Shown: positions 41,704 through 51,490, counted from the first letter of the stretch. The stretch is 64,000 nt of DNA from Pseudoips prasinana (GCA_951640165.1 OX621252.1:28293934-28357933), one strand, 5' to 3'. Notes: generated from the letters alone by a model not told the origin. Program-made: numbers and translations.

Positions 41704-42371
41704 ACGTTATCTATGCTGCCCAGTGTCACATTAAACTAAAACAAAACAAAAGGAAAAACCCGCCGCGCAATACAAGCCAAAACATGTCTCAACTCAAGAT
41801 CGCGCACACCGACACCGATTGAGTAAGAAAGTTAAGATCCGTATCCGTATCCGTATCTGCGGATCTTGACATCAAATATCCGCATTCAGATCCGTATTCG
41901 CGGATCTACATTTTTGACGATCCGGCACATCACTAGTTTGCACGCGAGAGACACTTCCAAAGTGGTAAAATGAGTGTCCCCCCCCCTCCCCTGTAACTTC
42001 TAATATAAGAGAATGATAAAACTAAAAAAATACATGATGTACATTATCGTGTAAACTAACAACGAAAATTGGTTTGAACGAGATCTAGCAAGTAGTTTTT
42101 TTTTATACGTCAAAAACCGCAATTTGCTTCATTTAATCAACTGAAATACTTTCTGCTACGGAACCCTTCATGTGCGAGTCCGACTCGCACTTGACCGGTT
42201 TTTATGGAGACGTTTGTATCATATTACCGCTCGTACTATGTGTACTTCTTCTAGCTTTTGCTGAGATGGTGACCTTTCGATGGAACATACAGAAGCTATT
42301 AGACTTTCTTTCCTTACATTTTTATTTTTTTATGTTTATTATTTTTTGTGTTATTATTATGCTGATACCTT

Positions 42372-42511
42372 GTGCAGACGCCAGCACATCAAGCTATCCC
42401 CATCTGTCAAATTTCCCCAATTGAAAGTGATATTAAGCTTATGCGATTAAGCTGAAAATCTATAAAAGTAATCTGACAGATTGGGGCAGCTGGATGTGCT
42501 GGCGTCTGTAC
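42372..42511. mobile_element. MITE-M copy 2 (best copy)
   Basis: GCAGACGCCAGCACATCAAG at the left is matched inverted by CTGGATGTGCTGGCGTCTGT at the right; the arms are about 40 bp including ATCTGTCAAATT/ATCTGACAGATT. No coding capacity. Confidence 0.8.
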
Positions 42512-42994
42512 CTACTACTTCCTTGTGTGTTCGTGTTGAATAAATGTATTTCTATTCTATTTCTAGTGTAGGTTAGCAATTATGATGTCCAGGGTAATAT
42601 AAAGTTAATGATCGGTCCATCTTGTAGGGGACGTGTCCACGTTGTATTTTCCAGTTCGTAGTAAAAATACTCGATTGATAATTTCAACGTCTATTAAGTT
42701 CAATTTAAATAAGCCACAACGGGTGTCGATTGCTAGTCATGTAGGTTTAACGTGTTTTACGTTACTTATTTTATTCACTTAATTTTTATTTATTATGTGT
42801 GACGTTTTTATGGAGACGTTTGTATCATATTATAGGTTAGCAATTATGACGCCCATGCTGCGACTTCGGGTTCGTAGTGAAAAATACTTAAATGTTAACT
42901 GCCTTTTCGACGTGTACGAGATTCATAATACATATACTACAGCGGGTGTTTAGTCATGTAGGGTTCACATATATTTTTTATTTATGATCGATGA

Positions 42995-43305
42995 CTTAAA
43001 AAACGATGGAGGTTTCATTCAACTATATGTCATTTTTCTTATGTACAAAAATAACTCCTATGTCGTTGTTAAGCGATTTCTCCGTTGGTTGTGTATGGAT
43101 TTCAATAACTCTCTTCACTTTTATTTACTTTTTCATTCAGTTAAGAATGCTTATACGACACAAGCAACAATATTAAATAGATCTAAATACCTAAACTTTA
43201 TTTAACCTAATAGGCGTCGAAAAATCCCTCCGCATCGTAGATGGGTAATTTGCCCAAAAGGCTGGCCGCATTGCCACGCTGGATGATACTGGTGATCTTC
43301 TGATC
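42995..43305. other. Unassigned DNA
   Basis: A short plus ORF (42984-43205) has no motif; 43205-43305 is less AT-rich and adjoins the outer inverted-repeat element. Confidence 0.35.
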
Positions 43306-43328
43306 TAAGAACAGACCAGGGGTGCTAA

Positions 43329-44262
43329 CGGCTAAGTCGCCGAACATCGATTTCTTAAATGGCGTTCAAATAAATAAAGGTTAAAAACGGCTTAATCAAT
43401 CGTTAAATCGGCTTCCATGAGCACATGTGACGGCATAAATGGTCCGGAATCGATAGTCAAAGTTGAAGCCGATTTAACGATTGGTTAAGTCATTTTTAAT
43501 CTTTTTTTATTTGTACGCCATTTAAGAAAACGATGTTCGGCGACTTGAGGTATTCCTCGAAGCGCTACCATTTTGAGGCGCTACTAATGAGGCGCTCCTG
43601 TTTTATTCCTCGGAGCGCTACTTTTAGTAGCGCTCCCGATAGCAATTAAAAATATTAACTTATATTTCCTCGAAGCGCCACTATGATTAACTTTCGAATA
43701 GAGATAGGATACTAACTGAAACTATCGATAAAAGTAACATTTTCATAACGTTAAATTCCTTTGTAATTTTTTTAATGATACATGTAGCAAACTGTATTTA
43801 CAATAACACCACCCAAAGTAATCTTGTAATTATTACGTAGGTCCTGTCTGCTGCAATGTGATTATTATACGCATATCATTTATATCTGTGCTTTTTATTT
43901 TTTAATAGCATCCTCTTTGAATAACATTTACTCTTTGAATACACAATAACATTGGTCATTATTTCATTATAGTGCCGAAAGCAATGCCAAAGCAAGTTCA
44001 ATTTTTTAAACCAATCTATGGTCAAGGAGTTTTTGCAAATTGTATAAAATAACGTGTTTTACTTTTATCGATAGTTTCAGTTAGTATCCTATCTCTATTC
44101 GAAATTGAATCATAGTGGCGCTTCGAGGAAATAAAAGTTAATATTTTTAATTGCTATCGGGAGCGCTACTAAAAGTAGCGCTCCGAGGAATAAAACATGA
44201 GCGCCTCATTAGTAGCGCCTCAAAATGGTAGCGCTTCGAGGAATACCTCGGCGACTTAGCCG
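43329..44262. mobile_element. Outer MITE-like element with about 85-bp inverted repeats, split by a second element
   Basis: CGGCTAAGTCGCCGAACATC at 43329 is matched inverted by GATGTTCGGCGACTT at 43532-43546 plus AGCCG at 44258-44262. The arms continue inward to 43414 and from 43466. Without the insert the element is about 223 bp. Weaker inverted similarity extends outward to about 43309 and 44281. Confidence 0.8.
43547..44249. mobile_element. Element with about 190-bp inverted repeats and 8-bp target duplication
   Basis: Left arm 43547 to about 43738 starts GAGGTATTCCTCGAAGCGCT; the right arm, about 44058 to 44249, is its inverse with only a handful of mismatches. GGCGACTT flanks both sides (43539-43546 and 44250-44257). 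The arms contain repeated AGCGCT cores, including the palindrome AGCGCTACTTTTAGTAGCGC. The 320-bp centre has no coding sequence. Long arms with 8-9 bp duplication fit hAT- or Mutator-type non-autonomous elements; superfamily not determined. Confidence 0.85.
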
Positions 44263-44284
44263 GTAGAGCCCCAGTCTGGTTATG

Positions 44285-44695
44285 GGGAGCCTCGATCAAT
44301 CTTTTAGCGATTTCGCGAAGTATGTGGGTACATAAGTGGGTTTGTCAAAATTTGCAGCCAAACTGATGTAATGACGCCGTTTAAGGGTATCCACTATGTT
44401 ACTAATTATATAAATCTTTAAACTCTTTGAACTTGTAACTGATAATATAAATAGCAAACAGTCGTTGGTCACAACTGTTCCGGACCTTTTATAAATATCA
44501 TCTCCGAAAGTTCAACAATTTTCAACAAATGTTATTCGGACAAAGTTGTTGAGCTGTCATTCAGTAAGCCATTCTCTAAGTTTGTGACGAGTTCAGTTCA
44601 CTGAATTTGATGACATAAAATATGTATTTTGTAATAACTTTTCGTAGTTTTAACTGGATATATAACCGTGAAATATTAATATTTGTAGTAATAGT
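44285..44695. other. Unassigned DNA
   Basis: No supported feature between the inverted-repeat element and SINE debris. Confidence 0.35.
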
Positions 44696-44699
44696 GCTT

Positions 44700-44760
44700 T
44701 AGGGCAAATTTAAGCTACGTTGGCCGATCTCAACAGAGACTAGGCAACTAGCTATATACT
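44700..44760 (-). mobile_element. SINE-A fragment
   Basis: TTGGCCGATCTCAACAGAGA then CTAGGCAACT resembles the SINE-A 3' region (GGCCAGTCTCAATAGAGATT). Confidence 0.35.
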
Positions 44761-44840
44761 CCAGCAAAATAATCGTGAAACTCAAGTTACATTCAATCAC
44801 CTTAGTTGCGCGAATGTTTTCTGTATATAGCCTCCTAATT

Positions 44841-45100
44841 TGACGGTCACCGTAGCCTAGTTGGTAGTGATCCTGCCTACGAAGCTGGTGGTCCTGGGTT
44901 CGAATTCCGGTAAGTGCAAATATTTGTGTGATGAGCACGAATATTTGTTTCTGAGTCATGGATGTTTTCTATGTATATAAGTAAGTATTTATCTATCTAT
45001 ATAAGTATGTATATCGTCGCCTGGTACCTATAGTACAAACTTTGCTTAGTTTGGGGCTAGGATGATCTGTGTGACATTGTTCCTAGATATTATTATTATA
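44841..45100 (+). mobile_element. SINE-B copy 5
   Basis: GACGGTCACCGTAGCCTAGT, GGGTTCGAATTCCGG and TTTGCTTAGTTTGGGGCTAG, ending at ATTATTATTATAATT. Confidence 0.85.
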
Positions 45101-45156
45101 ATTGGGCTATTTATTATAAGTGTACTTATTTGTTTACTCAATACATTTCGCGACAA

Positions 45157-45330
45157 CGGGTTCGTTGGCGAGATTGGTAAATACTTGCCTTTCAGATATT
45201 TATGTGTATGAACATGCTAGATTGTCCTGAATGTGGGTGTAATTAAAATGTATAATTATGTATTTACAAACGAAAAGTAGTTCTGCTTAGTTTGGGATCA
45301 GATAGCCGTGTGTGAATGATGTCCCAGGAT
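45157..45330 (+). mobile_element. SINE-C copy 6 with box B deleted
   Basis: GTTGGCGAGATTGGTAAATA runs directly into CTTGCCTTTCAGATATTTAT: the segment carrying box B is missing. The AGTTTGGGATCAGATAGCCG 3' block is intact. Confidence 0.7.
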
Positions 45331-45482
45331 AATATATTTCAGTTCCATTTAAAAGTTCATGAGACCGCAAAAACTTAGACACCTGCAAGATCTCCAGATC
45401 ATTTAGAATCTCTGCCCGTTAGCAGACATAGCAATACGTGTGCTGGTGTCTCTTCAATTTCAATACATCATCTACATCATCA

Positions 45483-45499
45483 CCCCCCCCCCCCCCCCC
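45483..45499 (+). repeat. Homopolymer run of 17 C
   Basis: The run follows a CATCAT stretch. Length may be unreliable in sequencing. Confidence 0.9.
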
Positions 45500-46410
45500 G
45501 TGGCTCTCTTTGATACCAATATTGAAGAGGCATTTGTTAATTGTGATGATGTCCGGTAGTTCAATTACCTTCCTCTCATAATCAGTCGAGACGTCTACGG
45601 AGCGATGACCCTATGTGATTAAAACTGACGAGAAACTAACATAGTGCAAAATAGGCGGGTAACTGACGTAATTAATTTTATGTTGGATTTGGCCAAAAAC
45701 CTCTTCGGAATGCCATCTTTAGGGTGAATGCGACTTGCAAGATGTCGTATCGCGTCACGCTCACAGACGAGACTGTTGACTGTTGATTATCTGCGACCTT
45801 GAACGGCTATGGGGTTAGCCCGTAGGGTTTGGCGCTAGGCCGTTTTTCTTGGCAACAATATACCAATTACACTTTTTGGCCCGATTCGGGATCTAATTTT
45901 AAATAACAATAATTTTCATCAACTTTTGATTATAACATAAAACACTATTTTTTTCGTCCCTGCCCAGGTGTCGCCAAGAGACAACACCATGGATATCTTC
46001 ACATAAGGAGATGTAGCACGTTGTAAGTTCTAACTACCTACTCGTAATTGCAGTAATATTATTTGCAATGAAGGTAAACAGAAGAAACGTGCTCTTACAC
46101 TGTACAGTGAAAATTGTCAATATCGCTGCTCTCTCTAAAATATCATTTATCTTAACCTCACGTATATTTTGCTCATAACGTTGCAATAAGGCTGTCTGGC
46201 ACTTAGCAATTGGTTTCTTGTCTTCTATTTTTGTAAGTGGGTTTTTGAAAATAATATATTGGACGAAATTTTTATAAATTGATAAATTATTGTTTTTGAT
46301 CGTTATTTATCGTAAAATTTACTTAGTTTTAAGTTACTAAAATTATATAAATATTGAATACTACAGAAACATAAGAAATGAATAACAAGTTAAAAAGCAT
46401 TCAAATCACC
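45500..46410. other. Unassigned DNA with possible SINE-A relic
   Basis: ACTTTTTGGCCCGATTCGGG near 45870-45890 resembles the box B side of SINE-A. The rest holds no supported feature. Confidence 0.35.
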
Positions 46411-46420
46411 ATCTGCGGGT
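46411..46420. repeat. RTE target site duplication, left copy
   Basis: ATCTGCGGGT here and at 50862-50871 brackets the element exactly. Confidence 0.8.
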
Positions 46421-46439
46421 CATCATCATCATCATCATA

Positions 46440-47316
46440 TCAGCCGAAAGACGTCCACTGCTGGACAAAGGCCTCCCCCAAGGATTTCCACAATAGCCGG
46501 TCCTGCGCTGCCCGCATCCAGCGGCTTCCCGCGACCCGCACAAGATCGTCGGTCCATCGTGTAGGAGGCCTGCCCACGCTGCGTCTTCCGGTTCGTGGTC
46601 GCCACTCGAGAACCTTTCTGCCCCATCGGCCGTCAGTTCTACGAGCTATGTGCCCTGCCCACTGCCACTTCAGTTTGGCAATTCTTTGGGCTATGTCGGC
46701 TACTTTAGTTCGCCTGCGGATCTCAGCATTTCTTATTCGATCTCGCAGGGAAACTCCAAGCATAGCCCTTTCCATTGCTCTTTGGGTGACCTTGAGCCGC
46801 CTGATAAGGCCCATAGTGAGCGACCACATCTCTGCTCCATAAGTCATCACTGGCAACACACACTGGTCGAAGACTTTCGACTTGAGACACTGCGGTATTT
46901 GGGACGAGAAGATATTACGTAGCTTCCCGAACGCTGCCCAGCCGAGTTGGATTCTACGATTGACCTCCTTCTCGAAGTTGGACCTACCTAGTTGGATGGT
47001 ATGTCCTAGGTAAATATAGTTCTCAACAACTTCGAGTGCAGAGTCTCCAACCTTAACTAGAGTGGGTGCAACATGGATATTCGACATGATTTTCGTCTTA
47101 TCCATGTTCATTTTCAGACCCACTTGTTGAGAGACTCTACTGAGGCCATCGAGCATTGTACCGAGGTCGTCAAGGGTCTCAGCCATGACTACTATGTCGT
47201 CGGCAAATCTAAGGTGGGTGATGTACTCGCCGTTGACATTGATGCCAAAGCCTTCCCAGTCCAGAAGCTTGAAAACATCCTCCAATGCAGCGGTGAACAG
47301 TTTCGGAGATATATAT
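46440..47316 (-). pseudogene. RTE polyprotein, C-terminal part (reverse transcriptase end and tail)
   Basis: The frame reads ISPKLFTAALEDVFKLLDWE, then ITHLRFADDIVVMAE with the two catalytic Asp of the FADD box, GLKMNMDKTKIM, and the RTE-type tail LKVTQRAMERAMLGVSLRDR, GHIARRTDGRWGRKVLEW and WRPRTGRRSVGRPPTRWTDD, ending WTSFG and stop. It belongs to the same polyprotein as the two upstream pieces but is cut off from them by the mariner. The normal QRGVRQGD-type block that should precede ISPKLF is not present on either side of the mariner. Confidence 0.9.
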
Positions 47317-47318
47317 TA

Positions 47319-48600
47319 GGTCTTTACCTATGAAATTGCCGTTCTGCAGTACTGGCCATTTCAAATCAAAATAATTTTTGTTTGGCTAAGAATTCTAATT
47401 TCAAATTAATTTTATTTTAAAAACATGGATTCTTTTTTCCAAAAGTAGTCATTTCTTTATTGATTAGTGTTACATTTTCATCGCATTTCAATCTTTTTCG
47501 TCATCATGGATACGTTAAAAATTCGAGTAATTATGGAATATGAGTACCGTCGTGGCAGCAACGCGGCACAAGCGGCACGCAACATCAACGACGTTTACGG
47601 AGCTAACACTACAAACCAACGCACCACCTGTTATTGGTTTGCTCGCTTCCGTTCTGGAAATTTCGACCTGAAAAATGAACCTCGCGGTCGTCCGAAGACT
47701 TTGGTCGACAATGACGAATTAAAGGCGGTTGTGGAAGCTGATGATACACAATCTACGGCTGAATTAGCAGCAGCTTTCGACGTTAGCGTCAAAACAATAT
47801 TGGTCCATTTGCGTCAAATTGGCAAGGTAAAAAAGCTTGACAAATGAGTGCCCCACGAACTCAATGATCGCCAGCGCGAAGTACGCGTCGAGACGTGCCT
47901 TGCACTGCTCAACAGACACACAAATGAAGGAATTTTGAACCGCATTGTTACCTGCGATGAAAAATGGATTCTGTTTGATAACCGCAAGCGCTCAGCAAGT
48001 TGGTTGGATCCTGGTTCAGCACCTAAACAATGCCCTAAACGAAAACTTACCCCTAGAAAAGTGATGGTCACTGTTTGGTGGTCTAGCGCCGGTGTGATTC
48101 ATCACAGCTTCTTACCAAACGGGGTGAGCATTACTGCAGATGTGTACTGTGAAGAACTGAGCACAATGATGGAGAAGCTGGCGCATCTCCAACCAGCATT
48201 GGTCAATCGCTCGTCTCCGCTGCTCCTGCACGACAACGCGCGACCTCATACTGCACAGCAGACGGTCTCCAAGTTGCAAGAACTGGGGTTGGAAGCTCTC
48301 CGTCATCCGCCCTACTCACCAGACCTTGCGCCTACAGACTACTACTTTTTCCAGAATTTGGATAACTTCTTGGCGGGAAAAAAATTCAATACCCGAGAGG
48401 CAGTACAAAATGCCTTTGAAGAATTTGTTGCCTCCCGTCCAGCTGATTTCTTTAAGAAGGGCATCAATAAACTGCCACTGCGATGGCAAAGATGCATTGA
48501 TTGCATGGGTGATTACTTCGATTAATACAAATAAAAAAATTCATGAAAAAAATTCGTTTAAATTTTTTCATACAAAACGGCAATTTCATAGGTAAAGACC
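47319..48600 (+). mobile_element. mariner transposon copy 2, inserted in the RTE
   Basis: Same inverted ends as copy 1, with TA at 47317-47318 and 48601-48602. 1282 bp, one base longer than copy 1 (an extra T near 48540). The orientation is opposite to the RTE and to copy 1. Confidence 0.95.
47506..48525 (+). pseudogene. mariner transposase copy 2, one nonsense codon
   Basis: The reading matches the 339-residue protein of copy 1 except for TGA at 47845-47847, replacing the Trp of the WVPHEL linker motif, and two substitutions seen in the translation (KRKLTP for KRELTP; LQELGL for LQKLGL). All three catalytic Asp (CDEKW, HDNARPHTA, APTDYYFF) are retained after the stop. Unless the stop is read through, only the first 113 residues, the DNA-binding part, could be made. 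Such a fragment could bind the ends without cutting; that is inference. Confidence 0.93.
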
Positions 48601-48602
48601 TA

Positions 48603-49106
48603 TTAGATATAATAGGTTTCGAGTTCTGGTCCTGAAGTCGGATTGACATGGTAGCGTTTTCGTACAAACACTTTAACACCTGGACATACCGATAGTCAAT
48701 TTGGCACCTTTGAAGAGACCTCAGCACGGCCCATGTTTCGATAGAATCAAAGGCTTTCTCATAGTCCACAAACGCTAAGCATAATGGCTGGTTATACTCC
48801 TCTGTCTTCTGTATAACTTGCCGCAGCGTATGTATGTGGTCTATGGTACTGTAGCCTTTTCGGAATCCGGCTTGTTCGGGAGGCTGGAAGTCGTCAAACC
48901 TTCGTGCGAGACGATTCGTAATGACTCTCGAAAACAACTTGTAAACATGGCTCAGCAGTGAGATGGGTCTGTAATTCTTCAATAGGGTTTTATCGCCCTT
49001 TTTGAAGAAAAGCACCACCACACTCCTGTGCCATGCTTTTGGCGTTTGACCTTCGAGTATGACGGAGTTGAATAACTTCTGAAGGGCCCGTAGGATCGGT
49101 GTACAC
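48603..49106 (-). pseudogene. RTE polyprotein, middle part (reverse transcriptase fingers and palm)
   Basis: In the frame after the frameshift: VVVLFFKKGDKTLLKNYRPI, SLLSHVYKLFSRVITNRL, QAGFRKGYSTIDHIHTLRQV and LAFVDYEKAFDSIE, the block with the first catalytic Asp. The reading continues to NSKPI and then meets AT-rich filler and the mariner. Confidence 0.9.
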
Positions 49107-50676
49107 CCGCCTTCAGAAGCTCAGCTGTAACTCCATCATCACCCGGCGCCTTGTTGTTTTTTAGTTGTTTGAGAGCCATTCTAATCTCGTACAGGCTGAC
49201 GTCCGGGATATCTTGGGTGTAGTGTCGGGTTAGTCTTGCTCTTGGATCGGCATGACTATTGACAGGTAGTCGCGTTGTCGTGTATAACTGTCCGTAGAAC
49301 TTCTCGATCTCACCTAGCAACTCTGGTTTTGACGTGACGATTCTACCATCCTCAGTCTTCAGCTTCGTCAGTTGGCTTTGCCCAATAGACAAATCTCTTG
49401 CGAACACTTTAGAGCCTCTATTCCGCTCGATGGCCTCTTTAATACTAATAGTATTAAATTGGCGTGTGTCGCGAGTCAGAGACTTTGAGATTTGTCTGTT
49501 GAGCTGCCTGTATCTAGCAGCATCACATGAGGATGTTAGAATCATTTTCCGCCTTTCTTCCATAAGCTGTAGGGTATGGTCGGAGATCTTTTTGGTTCCA
49601 TTTGTACGGCGGGTTTTGTAGAAGTTAGACCCGGCCGTATGGACAGCTTCCACGAACCTGTCGTGGTATGTATCCACTTCTTCACAGTCTGCTAGGCATT
49701 CGAATCGGTTCTGAAGTTCGAGTTGAAAGAGTTCGGGGTTTTGGAGGTGGAACGGTATGGGACGGAGCGTAGACTTCATCAGTCGGGACCTCTCGAGTTT
49801 GACATTTAGGTTCAATGAGCCTCTGACCAGTCTGTGATCGCTCCCGGTCTTAACCGCATTGATCACAGAGACATCATTGAATACTTGTCTCCTCGTCGAC
49901 AGGATGAAGTCTATCTCGTTTCTAGTTTTCCCATCGGGGCTCACCCAGGTCCATTTACGATGTGCCGGCTTCCTGAAGAAGGAATTCATCATAAAGAGAC
50001 CCTCCTTCTCCATGAAGTCAGCCAACATCTGGCCTCGGGGGTTCCGATCCCCGGTTCCAAATTGTCCCACTTTCAGCTCATCACCGATTCGTTTGCCCAG
50101 CTTCGCGTTGAAGTCCCCCATGACCACAGTGAAATAAGAGTTCGAGGTATGTATGGCTCTGGAAATGTCCTCATACATGACCTCGACTGCATCATCGGAG
50201 TATGTCGAAGTAGGTGCGTATACCTGTATAACCTTCAGCGAATACCGCCTGGTGATTCTGAGTATAAGGTACGCAACCCTCGTCGACACACTCTCGATTT
50301 TCACTACGTTGTTCATGAGGGACTTGTGGACTATGAACCCGACACCACCTTGGGATAGTTGGTCACCCTCCCGGTAATAGAGCAGGTTTCCGGATTTCAG
50401 TATTATCGAGTCCTCCCCCTCTCTTCGGACTTCAGATAATCCTACAATATCCCAATGTAACCTGCTCAGTTCTTCCTCCAGTTCGGTTATCTTCTCGCCG
50501 GACCGCAGTGTTCGTGTGTTAAACGTTGCCAGGGCCAGAGGTCGTCGTTTTTGGTAACGTGGAATCTGCCGGGGATTCTTAGCACCCCCTGCCCTGCTGT
50601 AACCACGGCTGTTACCACGGCTGGGAATAGCAGGGCTGCCGGGGACTGGGGGCCGCGGTTTAGTTGTGTCCATCAT
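49107..50676 (-). pseudogene. RTE polyprotein, N-terminal part (APE endonuclease and start of reverse transcriptase)
   Basis: The open frame extends upstream to 50862 only through non-ATG codons; the first ATG is at 50676 (MMDTTKPRPPVPG), about 45 codons before the endonuclease. Endonuclease motifs: LATFNTRTLRSG, IVGLSEVRREG, GGVGFIVHKS, IQVYAPTS, MGDFNAKLGKR, NEIDFIL and GSDHRLVRG. A linker of about 200 residues follows, then the first reverse transcriptase block LKNNKAPGDDGVTAELLKAG. One base appears to be missing directly after that, so the last 40 or so codons of the frame are nonsense and the true frame resumes as the next piece. Apart from this break, the endonuclease looks complete. 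Confidence 0.9.
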
Positions 50677-50861
50677 TTGAGGGGATTTGCCATAATCGCC
50701 ACGCTTGGCAGACGGGTTGGCGATCGCAGTAAGGTGAACATGGTACTCAGGAGAACGCTGCTGCCCGTTCTCTGGTGTATATATTTCCCTTGGGACGACT
50801 TTTACGTCCCCCCACGGGATGAGAGGGGGTGGTGATATTCTTAGGCCGTCACCACACAGCA

Positions 50862-50871
50862 ATCTGCGGGT
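50862..50871. repeat. RTE target site duplication, right copy
   Basis: ATCTGCGGGT, identical to 46411-46420. Confidence 0.8.
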
Positions 50872-51490
50872 AAGGTGCGTAAAAAATTGGCATGGTTAAC
50901 TGTTTGTTTTTATAGCCAAGCTAATTCGCTGGCCGAGGTAAACGCCAGTACATGGGCCACCCAAAGTTTTATACGGCGTCTGGACAAGGCCTTTACAAAA
51001 TTTGCGTGTTTTTAAACCCCAGAGGAAGAAAATTTTGTCATCACCGATAAATGCATACTTTCACCGCTTGAGGCCCTCTGCAAGATCCGTCGCAACATCC
51101 GCTACCCTTAAAATTAATGAAGCAAAATAAAAAATATGTTTTTAATATTTTATCACTAGATCTCAAATACATGATTTTGTTTATAACTTCTTTCTTTCTT
51201 GGGAAAGCTCTTAGAACCTTTTATGCCTCGAAAAACTCAAAATTTCACACAAATTTGATCAGTTTTACTACAAAAATCTACAGAAAAAAAAAATTTACAA
51301 AATATATACCTGGTGAAAAAGCTAAACGAAACGTTTCTTTGCGTCTTGGATTCAAAGACAGTGCAGTGATGTATTATTCTACGCGCAAAAACTTTTATCA
51401 TTAGGCGACCGTTCTTATATTTCCAAGCTGACGTAAATGACAATATGCTAAATGGATGACAATGTATGTGGCATATAAATAGAACCGCCA
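50872..51490. other. Unassigned DNA flanking the RTE
   Basis: A GC-moderate segment up to about 51110 is followed by AT-rich DNA. Plus and minus ORFs of 84-95 codons overlap and lack motifs. Confidence 0.35.

Larger units (their letters stand above)
41172..41935 (-). mobile_element. Non-autonomous hAT transposon with 16-bp inverted ends
   Basis: TAGTGATGTGCCGGAT (41172-41187) is exactly inverted at 41920-41935. Flanks CTTTGCAC (41164-41171) and GTTTGCAC (41936-41943) form an 8-bp duplication with one mismatch, as for hAT. Subterminal regions are packed with GGATCCGTATCC-like repeats in both orientations, as in other hAT elements. Length 764 bp includes a 131-bp nested MITE. Confidence 0.88.
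40842..42203 (-). repeat. Repeat F, full-length copy split by a hAT element
   Basis: Both ends are present: GGGTTCCGTAGCCGTGGCAA at the left (the element's 3' hairpin, inverted) and CGAGTCCGACTCGCACTTGA then CCGG at the right. Without the insert and one target copy it is about 590 bp. No coding capacity. It is an abundant lepidopteran repeat from general knowledge; class not settled here. Confidence 0.78.
40660..42990 (+). repeat. Three tandem units of roughly 215-260 bp, the first split by repeat F
   Basis: Shared blocks: AGTGAAAAATAC (40697, 42875), AGTCATGT near 40780, 42735 and 42955, AAGCCACAACGGGTGT (40761 and 42711), TAGGTTAGCAATTATGA (about 42570 and 42833), GAGACGTTTGTATCATATTA (about 42207 and 42813). 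Unit 1 is interrupted by repeat F (40842-42203) and MITE-M (42372-42511). Confidence 0.65.
46421..50861 (-). mobile_element. Full-length RTE-clade retrotransposon, inactivated
   Basis: The 10-bp direct repeat ATCTGCGGGT lies immediately outside both ends. The minus strand starts TGCTGTGTGGTGACGG and ends just after the stop codon in a short ATG-repeat tail, the near-absent 3' UTR typical of RTE. Removing the mariner and one TA leaves about 3.16 kb, a normal RTE size. One ORF encoded endonuclease and reverse transcriptase. It is broken by a one-base frameshift near 49106, loss of a reverse transcriptase block at the mariner site, and the mariner itself. The window holds at least ten shorter relatives, nearly all 3' ends. 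Confidence 0.92.

Noticed and set aside
43547..44249. Assembly-induced inverted duplication
   Set aside because: The arms differ at several positions and the flanks show an exact 8-bp duplication, which fits a transposon better.
45483..45499. Poly-C run as a functional element
   Set aside because: Simple-sequence slippage or sequencing artefact is more likely.
46378..46842. 154-codon plus-strand ORF
   Set aside because: Shadow of the RTE C-terminal tail.
49834..50358. 174-codon plus-strand ORF
   Set aside because: It is antisense to the RTE endonuclease, whose motifs are clear on minus.
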